From IMG/VR virus record IMGVR_UViG_3300036770_003655, positions 1-22,697 of that record: 22,697 bases of DNA; one strand, written 5' to 3'. Position numbers and translations under genes: made by a program. This DNA comes from a virus. A model generated the notes under the pieces. That model was given only the letters and a program-made list of their open reading frames with translations. It had not been told where the DNA came from and ran no database searches. Positions 1 through 7,314 of the stretch are shown piece by piece. How positions within the stretch are numbered: position 1 is the first letter of the stretch; the number at the start of each line of letters is the position of its first letter.

Positions 1-915
1 CCAATTCATCAATGAAACTTTTGGAGACCAACCCAATAGTTCTTTTGCTTTTTGCCAGTTACAAAGCGTGTGTCTTGCCTCACCTGACCGTGGTGGCAGG
101 AATCGAATTGTCCCATCGTCACCCGCGATCACCTTGGCAATCTCAATCACGGAATGGGAGGTTCCCGTACCGATGTTGATGGTGTCGCCGTTGAACCTTT
201 TGTTTGAATTGGCAGCAGCGATGTTAGCAGACACAATGTCAGAGACATGGATGTAATCTCGCGTCTGCATTCCATCTCCGACTACTGTGAGAGGGACACC
301 CTCTGCCTTCTGTCGCTTAAACACAGCCACAACAGGGCAATACTGACCTTTGTTGGATTGTCCCTCTCCGTACACATTGAAGTAACGCAGAGAAACGGTG
401 TCCATGTAATGAACGCCGCTATCGGTAACCAAAGGCTTACTGTAGAGTTTGCACAACTCCTCACACATCAACTTGCTTGTCGAATAGATGTTAAGGCAGT
501 CAGTCTTGCCCATCTCATTCTGACTTCCATACAAACCGAAAGAAGGATCGCCCATCCCATAGATTGCGGATGTTGATGAGAACACAAAGCGAGAGACCCC
601 CGCCTTCCTCGCACAGTCCAGTAGATTGAATGTGCCCGTTACATTGGATCTGAATGTCTTCGCAGGGTCTGCAATACAACGCTGAATACTGACTTCAGCC
701 GCCATGTGGAATACAACATCGACTCCATCGAAGTCCGAGACTTCCAAGTCATTGATATCGATGTTTTTGTTGACTGCTAGGTCGTTCCACTTGAAAGATT
801 CGTGCCCCTCCGAACTTTCATTGTCCACGCAGATAACTGTGTGTCCATCCTTCAGCAGCGTATTAACTAAGTGGGAGCCGATGAATCCTGCTCCTCCAGT
901 TACCATGCATCTCAT
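1..915 (-). CDS. NAD-dependent sugar epimerase/dehydratase (UDP-glucose 4-epimerase-like), C-terminus cut by window edge
   Basis: Extended short-chain dehydrogenase that likely epimerises or dehydrates a nucleotide sugar in the cytoplasm, supplying a donor for the neighbouring glycosyltransferases. The translated 305 codons begin with a Rossmann glycine motif TGGAGFIG (residues 6-13), followed by an acidic residue at the end of beta-2 (D31), an SST segment near 113-115 and the catalytic YSTSK (Y144, K148). GDGMQTRDYIHVSDI near residue 240 is typical of GalE/RmlB-like enzymes. The start is the ATG at 915, 8 bases after a GAGG ribosome site; a second in-frame ATG lies three codons later. The gene lies 10 bp after the previous stop and is the last visible gene of the glycan cassette. 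The frame is still open at base 1, so the C-terminus is missing. The exact sugar substrate cannot be read from sequence; family assignment is secure. Confidence 0.93.
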   Translation of the reverse strand, partial: MRCMVTGGAGFIGSHLVNTLLKDGHTVICVDNESSEGHESFKWNDLAVNKNIDINDLEVSDFDGVDVVFHMAAEVSIQRCIADPAKTFRSNVTGTFNLLDCARKAGVSRFVFSSTSAIYGMGDPSFGLYGSQNEMGKTDCLNIYSTSKLMCEELCKLYSKPLVTDSGVHYMDTVSLRYFNVYGEGQSNKGQYCPVVAVFKRQKAEGVPLTVVGDGMQTRDYIHVSDIVSANIAAANSNKRFNGDTINIGTGTSHSVIEIAKVIAGDDGTIRFLPPRSGEARHTLCNWQKAKELLGWSPKVSLMNW

Positions 916-925
916 TGTGTATACC

Positions 926-1621
926 TCAGTTGGGATTTCTAGTATGTATCAGATACGGATTTGGATTCGTGAACTGTGTAATATCTTCCATGAAAAGAAA
1001 GGTGTTGTGCTTGATGCAAAGCAAACTCATGATGCTTTGATCATGTCGATGGTCTCTGAACTCGGGATAGTTAGGGAGACCCTGTGTATTAGGAAGATCG
1101 GTAATGATCCTAGGATCTTTAGCATACGAAAGCCACTCATCTACAAATGCCAATGAGAATGGTGTTTTCCTACAAACAAACACGCTGGCCATTCTTTGAT
1201 CAGAATCTGTGTACTTGGCTTCGTCCATTCCCATAAGCACAAATGCATCTCTCTTGGTGAATTGCTTGTTCTTTCCACAGACACCGAATGTTGCCACTCC
1301 CTTTTCGCCAATCAAATGCTCCTCAGAAAGAATCCAATTCCACGGGTTTCGCACAAAGTACATACCCGAATCGGTATACATGAGCCAATCGTCTTTGCTC
1401 ATCGACTCCAACTCTTTGCGAATGAGATACGGCTTCCATAGCCAATATCCCGCCCCTCTGCTTTGAGAGAATGTGTATCCATTCTCGGTTACAAACTGCG
1501 GATCCAAGTCCTCCAAGCCGTATGGTTTGGTGCAATCGAATCCATTCTGCAAGGCAGTAGCACAACAATGCTGTTGTGAGTTTTTGTATCTGCCGTGGGC
1601 ATAGTTGATGTGTATCTTCAT
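926..1621 (-). CDS. Glycosyltransferase-like protein with GAGYWLWKP motif
   Basis: A 231-residue protein resembling small glycosyltransferase-like proteins found in polysaccharide clusters. Visible hallmarks are an N-terminal INYA strand, the segment GAGYWLWKP (about 56-64), and YTDSG (about 82-86), which could serve as a DxD-like nucleotide-sugar/metal site. No signal peptide or membrane segment is seen, so it should act in the cytoplasm. It starts 5 bp after the FkbM methyltransferase stop, behind a GAAAGTAAG purine-rich stretch, and its own stop codon TGA forms the first bases of the TGAGG ribosome site of the epimerase gene. Context (epimerase, methyltransferases, other glycosyltransferases) supports a glycan role. 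Acceptor and donor are unknown; the family call is by motif memory, so moderate. Confidence 0.72.
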   Translation of the reverse strand: MKIHINYAHGRYKNSQQHCCATALQNGFDCTKPYGLEDLDPQFVTENGYTFSQSRGAGYWLWKPYLIRKELESMSKDDWLMYTDSGMYFVRNPWNWILSEEHLIGEKGVATFGVCGKNKQFTKRDAFVLMGMDEAKYTDSDQRMASVFVCRKTPFSLAFVDEWLSYAKDPRIITDLPNTQGLPNYPEFRDHRHDQSIMSLLCIKHNTFLFMEDITQFTNPNPYLIHTRNPN

Positions 1622-1626
1622 GTTGC

Positions 1627-2256
1627 TTACTTTCGAATGAAGATCATGTTTTCGGGGGTTCTACCAACAAGGGTGTATCCCGAACCCGTGTAAAAGTGTT
1701 CGACGGGGTAGTCCATTCCAGTATCAATTTCAACACAGATGCACTTGATGTTGTACTTGGACAAATCAAAAGACATAGCCATCATGGAAGACAGCCCCTC
1801 AACATCAATAGACAGCAAATCTATAGAACCCATTTTCCGTATGGCTTCATTCAAAAGAACATCAATTCTAATACCAACCGTGACGATCTTTCTATAGGGA
1901 GGATTGTTCCACACATTTCCTACAGCGACACAATCGTTCTTGCTGAAAGACTCGCTAATGGTGCTGATCTGCGACAACTCAGACTCGTAAAAGTCAAGCA
2001 TCTCCATCTCGTTTCTGTTTGTCCCAGGTGTAACTGCGACATTGAAGAGATGAACTTTGTTGTTTTCTCTATGGAGTTTTAGGATCTTGTCGAAGGCGGC
2101 TGGCGATGGTTCGACCAATACGGCATTCCACCCCCGCTCAATCAAGAGAAGACTGTTGCTGTTTGTCTTTCCATCAAACGCACCGATTTCAACCAAGTTT
2201 CCAACTTCAGGAAAGAGGTTGGCGAACAGCGAATCTTCATTGTTTTGAGAGTACAT
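1627..2256 (-). CDS. FkbM-family SAM-dependent methyltransferase
   Basis: A 209-residue class I methyltransferase of the FkbM type, likely O-methylating a sugar in the glycan made by this cassette. The N-terminus SQNNED is the usual FkbM opening, followed by the SAM-binding strand VEIGAFDGKTNS (about 22-33), an acidic VEPSP at the end of the second strand (about 48-52) and LSIDVEG (about 148-154), where the family has its I-D-V-E-G motif. Start ATG at 2256 follows AAAGGAAATTCTAA, a good ribosome site, and overlaps the end of the preceding GT-B gene by 20 bp, suggesting coupled translation. Length is typical of compact phage and bacterial FkbM proteins. The methylated substrate cannot be inferred. 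Confidence 0.9.
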   Translation of the reverse strand: MYSQNNEDSLFANLFPEVGNLVEIGAFDGKTNSNSLLLIERGWNAVLVEPSPAAFDKILKLHRENNKVHLFNVAVTPGTNRNEMEMLDFYESELSQISTISESFSKNDCVAVGNVWNNPPYRKIVTVGIRIDVLLNEAIRKMGSIDLLSIDVEGLSSMMAMSFDLSKYNIKCICVEIDTGMDYPVEHFYTGSGYTLVGRTPENMIFIRK

Positions 2257-3103
2257 TTAGAATTTCCTTTGCTCTTTCGTCATAGGTGTGCTTTGTCAGA
2301 AACAACTCTCTTCCGTTTTCAGCGATACGCTTCAGAGAAAGAGATGAATCTTCAATCATCCGAATCAACTGCGTTGTCTTGGCGATCAGGTCGCGCTGAT
2401 CCGAGTACATGAAACAGTTCTTGCCATCAACAAATCCCAACGAGTCGTATTGGTAATTGTAATTCGTCAGTAGCACCGTATTGCATGCTAAAGTTTCAAA
2501 TGACCTGTAGTTGATGTCGTTTGCAATGTTCATGTTGAAGTGAATGTGGTATGAGTTGATTGCCTCTACCATAGACTCTCCAATCACAAAGATGTCTTGT
2601 CTGAGACCAAAAATCTGCGAGAGCATATCAACTGCTTGCTTTCGTGGCGCAGTCACATGATTGCCACAGAAGCCAATTCTGTGTGATTTGGTGATCGTGG
2701 ATATGGGTCTAAGAAGAGATGCGTCTGCACAGTTAGGAAGCCATCTGTGGTGCGATTCCTTGACATAATCTTTGGTCGCATGTGCAAGAATGTGGTACTT
2801 ACCATCGCTGAACATTTTCTCATATGGGGATATACCGCGAACATGGGCATCGATGCACCAAATGATCTTGAAAGGTTTGGTAGTCGTGGATAGGTTCGGG
2901 ATCCAATCATCACCATAGTTCTCTAGGTTGATGATGAGATCGAACGAGTTGAAGTCGGGTGGGGTTTGAAAGTTCTCATGTCCCGCTCCCCAAATCACAC
3001 ACTCATGTCCGAGTTTGTGAAAGGAACGCTGTAGACAACAAGACTCTCTAAAGTGGCGGTTTGCATCATGCCGACCGCGCTCTTGAATGATCAGGATGTT
3101 CAT
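2237..3103 (-). CDS. GT-B-fold glycosyltransferase (CgeB/Glyco_trans_1_2-like)
   Basis: About 288 residues with the layout of a GT-B glycosyltransferase. It has an N-terminal Rossmann-like half (NILIIQERG, then DLIINLENYGDD) and a C-terminal half containing RIGFCGNHVTAPRK and the segment NYRSFETLACNTVLLTN. That last pattern (x-R-x-F-E-x-L-A-x-x-x-x-x-L-T) is typical of spore-coat CgeB-like and related glycosyltransferase C-termini. A late TYDERAKEIL matches the usual closing helix. The start is ambiguous: a TTG at 3109 overlaps the upstream stop and an ATG lies at 3103; ATG is chosen although neither has a strong ribosome site. It lies in a run of tightly spaced glycan genes. Sugar specificity is unknown. 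Confidence 0.82.
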   Translation of the reverse strand: MNILIIQERGRHDANRHFRESCCLQRSFHKLGHECVIWGAGHENFQTPPDFNSFDLIINLENYGDDWIPNLSTTTKPFKIIWCIDAHVRGISPYEKMFSDGKYHILAHATKDYVKESHHRWLPNCADASLLRPISTITKSHRIGFCGNHVTAPRKQAVDMLSQIFGLRQDIFVIGESMVEAINSYHIHFNMNIANDINYRSFETLACNTVLLTNYNYQYDSLGFVDGKNCFMYSDQRDLIAKTTQLIRMIEDSSLSLKRIAENGRELFLTKHTYDERAKEILNVLSKQ

Positions 3104-3105
3104 AG

Positions 3106-3753
3106 TCAATACTGTGGGTTGTCGTTCTCGTCGTACACCTGTCCGACAAAGTGTTTAGGGTCTCTTGGAAGTGGAAATGGCTTACGCGCAAAGAATTCGT
3201 CGTGTTCTACAACATCATTTTGTGCGGCAGGCCAAACACTATGCGTGAGAAAATCCTGATCGATGCCAAACAGGGCTGTCTTAGTCAGACCTTTCGCGTA
3301 GTAGTCATCGATAAGTCTTCTAATGTTCCTCAGTTTCTCGCCATGTACACCCCACATCCCGCCACAAAGTGGCGTTCCGTGTTGTGGGTGGTCTCTCATG
3401 GCATGATAGCCACTACCCGAACTGATCCATTCCTGTACAGCCATAGACTCTCTCTGTGTGATCCTAGAGTCAGCATCGCGGAATACAACACAGTCAACAT
3501 CCTGATCTTCGGCGGCATAGAACCTCCAAAACATTGACCAATGGGGTTCTTTGGAAGCACTCAGTTTGACTATATCTGTGTTTGGGAATGAGGACAGTTT
3601 CTCAATTACCGATTCGGGAACAGTATCCACATCACAATAGAAACGACATTTCCATCCCCGATACCAAGTTGCTGCCAGTTGAGCATTCTTGATTGCGCCA
3701 GTTGTGTATTTGGGATTGTTGCCCCAAAGACTGAAAGAAACAACATTCATCAT
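3106..3753 (-). CDS. Glycosyltransferase-like protein with DAD motif (GT-A type)
   Basis: About 215 residues. It opens NVVSFSLWGNNPKYTTGAI, like small GT-A proteins, and carries VVFRDADSR near residue 92, a plausible DxD metal/nucleotide-sugar site. The later CGGMWGVHG and GIDQDFL segments fit the substrate and metal-binding part of such folds. No secretion signal or membrane helix is evident. The chosen start is the first of two adjacent ATGs (3753); it overlaps the methyltransferase stop as ATGA, and a GAAGAAG purine tract lies upstream, so translation is probably coupled. The next gene begins at the stop codon. Function as a sugar transferase is inferred from motif and context; specificity is unknown. 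Confidence 0.75.
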   Translation of the reverse strand: MMNVVSFSLWGNNPKYTTGAIKNAQLAATWYRGWKCRFYCDVDTVPESVIEKLSSFPNTDIVKLSASKEPHWSMFWRFYAAEDQDVDCVVFRDADSRITQRESMAVQEWISSGSGYHAMRDHPQHGTPLCGGMWGVHGEKLRNIRRLIDDYYAKGLTKTALFGIDQDFLTHSVWPAAQNDVVEHDEFFARKPFPLPRDPKHFVGQVYDENDNPQY

Positions 3754-4424
3754 GTTGACTTCTTCATGATAGCAATGCGAGAATAGAAGTGAATCCACTC
3801 TATCCCTGTCTTTCCATCATGACCTTCTGATGGTGCCATATCGATGTCTCTGATAATCGCACCGAAAAACTTATCCATGTCGGCACGGTTGTTGTTGAAC
3901 TCAACATCCTTGTTATAGTGCATCCCAGGCCAACCACCCTTGATGATGCCCTCTTTAAGACTTTCGCCCAAGTAAGAGCATCCCAAGTCTTCCATGATGT
4001 ACAGCCCACCGCGCTTTAGATGTGGGAAAAGCAATTCAAACGATTTGAGGGTTAGAGAGTTTACATGAGATCCGTCATCCAAAACAACATCGAATCCCTC
4101 TCCACCCGCGTCTTGTACGACTTGATTGATGATTTCCGAATCTCCCTGACTGCCGATGAAGATTCGAATCCCATCTGATTGATACTGCTTGCAGCGGGGA
4201 TCGATATCAATCCCATAGATTGTTGCGTTGGGAAAGTACTCCTTCCACATACGATGAGAACAACCATCCCGAACTCCAATCTCAAGAACTTTCAGGGGAA
4301 GGTCACGAATACCATTTAGATACTTGTGGTAGATATCAAGATAACTGGAACCACAGAACTTGTGGTTAGAATCGTGCTTGTCTGTCTGATGCCTCGTACC
4401 AATTTGTTGTAGTGTTTCTCTCAT
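3750..4424 (-). CDS. Class I SAM-dependent methyltransferase (MycE/tetracenomycin-sugar O-methyltransferase-like)
   Basis: About 224 residues. The early segment GTRHQTDKHDSNH, then YLDIYHKYL, then the SAM-binding motif VLEIGVRDGCSH (about 45-56) and YGIDIDP (second strand acidic site) match the sugar-O-methyltransferase group related to macrocin/mycinamicin enzymes. FDVVLDDGSH (about 108-117) and GGLYIMEDLG are also characteristic. The likely role is methylating a sugar hydroxyl of a phage- or host-surface glycan in the cytoplasm. Start ATG at 4424 sits behind AGGTGG and overlaps the upstream glycosyltransferase stop as ATGA; a longer upstream reading (to 4469) lacks that support. Its own stop overlaps the next gene in the same way. 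Substrate unknown. Confidence 0.85.
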   Translation of the reverse strand: MRETLQQIGTRHQTDKHDSNHKFCGSSYLDIYHKYLNGIRDLPLKVLEIGVRDGCSHRMWKEYFPNATIYGIDIDPRCKQYQSDGIRIFIGSQGDSEIINQVVQDAGGEGFDVVLDDGSHVNSLTLKSFELLFPHLKRGGLYIMEDLGCSYLGESLKEGIIKGGWPGMHYNKDVEFNNNRADMDKFFGAIIRDIDMAPSEGHDGKTGIEWIHFYSRIAIMKKST

Positions 4425-5017
4425 CGTGCCACCTGATTGTTGTGTGTTTCTTCGAAAGTCTTGCTGCACTTATAGTTGTAGATTACACCTTCGATCCACT
4501 CTTCCTTCTTGAGGAAGTGGCGAATGCCCATGCTGAAGGAACGATCCTCTCCGCTGTTCCACGGCGGGAACCCAACCTGTACGGCAATCGCCCTGCGGAC
4601 GGCGTTCAGGTGGTTTGGTGGTCGATAGTAGACCTTGCCCTCATGATCATCGATCCATTGGGTGTACCGCAGAGAGTGAATGAAGGGGCGGCTATAGCCG
4701 TCTGAGAAGACGATCTCGCCTGTGAGCGACGAGCAGTCGGGATTCTTGGTCAACGCATTCAGAACCTTTTCGATGTAGTCGGGACTGACCATGTCATCGT
4801 CATCGACAAAGGAAACATACTCGCCCGTGGATTGGGTGAGTAGCATGTTGCGCTTCTGCCCGATGCTCATCTGTCTGTTGTCGGACAGAGACAGCACCTC
4901 CACATTCCGCTTGCCGATCTGATTCGCCAGTTCTCTCTTGAGTTGTTCCAGTTTCGGCTTCCGATCCTCAAGACTAGGAATGAGGATGGAGAGTTTATGC
5001 ATTGGTCGCCAAGACAT
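4421..5017 (-). CDS. GT2 family glycosyltransferase
   Basis: A 198-residue GT-A glycosyltransferase of family 2 type. It begins KLSILIPSLEDRK (first strand and nucleotide loop), has SIGQKRNMLLTQSTGEY (about 52-68), and then FVDDDDMVSPDY (about 70-81), which supplies the DxD metal-binding aspartates. A GEDRSFSM segment near residue 157 fits the ED catalytic-base motif of GT2 enzymes. No transmembrane helices are present, so it is a soluble enzyme. The ATG at 5017 follows GAGGAGATCAAGA and overlaps the 3' end of the preceding glycosyltransferase by 23 bp; the 3' end overlaps the methyltransferase start by 4 bp. Family assignment is firm, substrate unknown. Confidence 0.9.
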   Translation of the reverse strand: MSWRPMHKLSILIPSLEDRKPKLEQLKRELANQIGKRNVEVLSLSDNRQMSIGQKRNMLLTQSTGEYVSFVDDDDMVSPDYIEKVLNALTKNPDCSSLTGEIVFSDGYSRPFIHSLRYTQWIDDHEGKVYYRPPNHLNAVRRAIAVQVGFPPWNSGEDRSFSMGIRHFLKKEEWIEGVIYNYKCSKTFEETHNNQVAR

Positions 5018-5723
5018 TCTTGATCTCCTCGGGGTTCAAATCAAAGTTCTTTGCAAGACGCTCCTGATAGAGCGGCTGATCGTGGGCATACATCTCGGGA
5101 GACTCGTTACGGGCATGCAGGGCATCGGGTGTCGTAGCCCCGACCCATTGGTGCTGAATGATGACATGGTCAATGAACACTACCTTGCCAAGCATCTTTG
5201 CAACATCCGTGAACTCGTTGTCACAGAACACAGACTTGTAGCCTGGATAGTACAAGTAACCAAAGCGTTCGAAATACTTGCGTCCCAAGATGGAAAGTGT
5301 AATCAATCGATTGCCCCCTGAGAAGCCATCGTTGAACCACAGAACACCATCTGTGTCGGGGAAGAACTTTGCCATAGCCCGTGCAATTACATCGTCGTAG
5401 CCCCCGTGAACAGGGATCATGTCATCGGACGCAAGCAGGATTACATCGGGGTTCAGGCGGCGAACAACATCTAGGTCTGCATTGATGGCAGAGATCTTGC
5501 CTGTAGACTTCCCACAGATCGCATGGAGGTTTCCATTCAATTGTGAATTGAGTCTGCTGAACAGAGACCACATATTGTCGTTATTCATCGACGGATCGTC
5601 GTGGTCAAATGACACTACGAAATGAACATCATGCATTCCCGACAAGAAGTTGATGTACTTGTCCAATACGGACACAAACTTCTGCGGTCGCCCCCGCGTG
5701 GGGAACTTAATCACCATTCTCAT
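4995..5723 (-). CDS. Glycosyltransferase, GT2-like (GT-A fold)
   Basis: About 242 residues. It starts MVIKFPTRGRPQKF, a common opening of phage and marine GT-A proteins, followed by VVSFDHDDPSM, a GKSTGKISAIN segment and VILLASDDMIPVHGGYDD, which gives the DxD-like site. FNDGFSGG and the later FCDNEFTD provide further acidic residues typical of the fold. The ATG at 5723 has a GGAG site seven bases upstream; the open frame extends further upstream (to 5756) but without that signal. It overlaps the tail of the conserved gene after uvsX by 17 bp, so the glycan cassette is tied transcriptionally to the recombination genes. The sugar donor is unknown. Confidence 0.85.
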   Translation of the reverse strand: MRMVIKFPTRGRPQKFVSVLDKYINFLSGMHDVHFVVSFDHDDPSMNNDNMWSLFSRLNSQLNGNLHAICGKSTGKISAINADLDVVRRLNPDVILLASDDMIPVHGGYDDVIARAMAKFFPDTDGVLWFNDGFSGGNRLITLSILGRKYFERFGYLYYPGYKSVFCDNEFTDVAKMLGKVVFIDHVIIQHQWVGATTPDALHARNESPEMYAHDQPLYQERLAKNFDLNPEEIKNVLATNA

Positions 5724-6228
5724 TTTCGTCTCCTTCTCCATCATCGATGAACTCAACTACGGCATTGCCCGAATAGTCGGCAGCGTACTGCTTTGCACGG
5801 CTGTAAAGGGACGCATCGACTTCGCGGACATACTTGATGAAGTTGAGGGCGAAGTTCTGAATTGCCTCATCAACCAACTGCTGCTCTTCTTCAGTCATCT
5901 CCTCAGCATCGTCTTCCTGAGACTGATGCTCGTCTCCGTAGTCGCGGTCATCATGACCGATATCAATGTCGCACTCTTCGCTCAGTTCCCTCAGGGTGCA
6001 GCGAAACACCATTGCGGGAGTGGACTCGCCAAGATATGCGCCCAAGGTATTGACCTCAAGCCATTCAACAGCCTCGTCTTCTTCCATGCCGTCACGATCC
6101 ATGAGGATCTGCATACAACGACCGTAGTCATAGATTGCAATCGGTACGGTCTGTCCGTGGCGACGAAGCATGCCCATGAACGCCTTCTCAAACCCGTCGA
6201 ACAGGATTGGCTTGGGATCACTCTGCAC
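5707..6228 (-). CDS. Conserved phage protein downstream of uvsX (FDGFEKAFMG...YDYGRCMQIL type), acidic C-terminus
   Basis: About 173 residues. The first 75 residues belong to a small protein type common in phages and plasmids: PILFDGFEKAFMGM, then a cis V-P-I-A-I-Y-D-Y stretch, CMQILMDRDGM, EEDEAVEWLEVN and LGAYLGESTPA. No biochemical function is established to my knowledge. The rest is an added strongly acidic tail rich in D and E, probably extended or coiled. The start is GTG at 6228, preceded by GAGGAGGTGG, overlapping the uvsX stop by 11 bp; the longer frame to 6282 would lie inside uvsX and is less likely. Its position right after uvsX suggests early expression alongside recombination, though it may simply be co-transcribed. 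Confidence 0.8.
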   Translation of the reverse strand: MQSDPKPILFDGFEKAFMGMLRRHGQTVPIAIYDYGRCMQILMDRDGMEEDEAVEWLEVNTLGAYLGESTPAMVFRCTLRELSEECDIDIGHDDRDYGDEHQSQEDDAEEMTEEEQQLVDEAIQNFALNFIKYVREVDASLYSRAKQYAADYSGNAVVEFIDDGEGDENENGD

Positions 6229-7255
6229 TTTCCACCTCCTCGTCCTGACCGTACTTGAATTCCTTGGCAGCAGCCTCTTCAAGAACCTTCAGGACATCCT
6301 CGGTGAACCACTTGGCGGGATCCTTATTGATCTTGGACTCAAAGTCCGACTTGCCATCGGGGAATTGAACCTTGTTTGCAACCTTCTTGAAGACCCCGTG
6401 CTTGAGACCAAGGTCGATCAGACCGTAGTAGCGATCAAGACCGCTGTCGAAGTTCAGGAGGACATCGATGACACGATTCTCCTTGGTCAGGCGACTCTTG
6501 TATGTCTTGCAATGAATGATGTTGCCGATCACCTCGCCGTCCCCGTCCTTGTGCTTCTTCTTGGACAGGTAGATGATGGTGGATGCGGCATACTTGAGAC
6601 CGCTACCACCACCCATCTCCTTCGTCGGGACATAAGCACCCACAACATCGTAGGTGTGATTGGTCACGATCATCGGAATGTTATGCTTGCCCAACTTGAG
6701 GGTTACGGTGCGGAAGACGGACTTGATGACCTGACTGCGAGTCATGTCACGGACTTCCTTACCCTCTGTGCTGTCGTTCATTTCCTTTGAGGTGGACAAC
6801 ATACCAAGGGAGTCAAGCACGATCATCATCGGCTTTTGCTCTGCCTTGTCCAACTTGCCGTAGTTCTCAAGGATCTGAAGCACCTGATAGCGGAACTGCT
6901 CCACCGTGGCAACGGGGAACACCGCAACACGGTTCTTGTCCAATCCGCGATCAGAGATCATGCTGCTCGTCACAGCCTGTTCCGAATCGAAGTAGAGGAT
7001 AGCACCGTCCTTGTTGTCCTTGAGGAACTGTGCCGCGATGCCCAAGGCAAAGTAAGTCTTGCCCGTGGCAGACTCACCCGCGATGCCTAGGATCTTGTTG
7101 TCGGGGATTCCACCCTTCAGACTGCCCGATACAAGGGCGTTGAAGGAGTAGGAGCCTGTATCGATGAAGCCGCCAACATCGGCTTCCAAACCATCGTTTG
7201 CGATAGAGGCGTATTCGTTGCCGCTGCTCTTAACAAGTGTCTTCAGAAAGTTCAT
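6218..7255 (-). CDS. uvsX: UvsX, RecA-like recombinase
   Basis: A 345-residue RecA-family strand-exchange ATPase that coats single-stranded DNA in T4-type recombination and recombination-dependent replication. It has a Walker A motif GESATGKT (about 60-67), a Walker B strand MMIVLDSLG (about 147-155) and the conserved GGGSGLKYAAS region near 213-223, as in other phage UvsX proteins. Its length is slightly below the ~390 of T4. The ATG at 7255 follows TGAGGTATACACA. A sigma70-like promoter lies just upstream, inside the end of the deacetylase gene, so uvsX probably heads an early transcript running into the conserved gene and the glycan cassette. Confidence 0.97.
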   Translation of the reverse strand: MNFLKTLVKSSGNEYASIANDGLEADVGGFIDTGSYSFNALVSGSLKGGIPDNKILGIAGESATGKTYFALGIAAQFLKDNKDGAILYFDSEQAVTSSMISDRGLDKNRVAVFPVATVEQFRYQVLQILENYGKLDKAEQKPMMIVLDSLGMLSTSKEMNDSTEGKEVRDMTRSQVIKSVFRTVTLKLGKHNIPMIVTNHTYDVVGAYVPTKEMGGGSGLKYAASTIIYLSKKKHKDGDGEVIGNIIHCKTYKSRLTKENRVIDVLLNFDSGLDRYYGLIDLGLKHGVFKKVANKVQFPDGKSDFESKINKDPAKWFTEDVLKVLEEAAAKEFKYGQDEEVESAE

Positions 7256-7285
7256 TGTGTATACCTCACTAGAGTGATTTAGGTG

Positions 7286-7314
7286 ATCTTACACCAAGCC
7301 ATCAGGCTTGTCAA
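7286..7314 (-). promoter_or_regulatory. Sigma70-like early promoter for uvsX
   Basis: Minus strand TTGACA (7314-7309), 17-bp spacer, TAAGAT (7291-7286), about 30 bp before the uvsX ATG. The TAA stop of the deacetylase gene forms the start of the -10 box, and a CAAGCC-TGAT-GGCTTG inverted repeat fills the spacer. Confidence 0.72.

Noticed and set aside
6170-6790. 206-codon plus-strand frame opposite uvsX
   Set aside because: Antisense shadow of uvsX with a low-complexity leucine/valine-rich translation.
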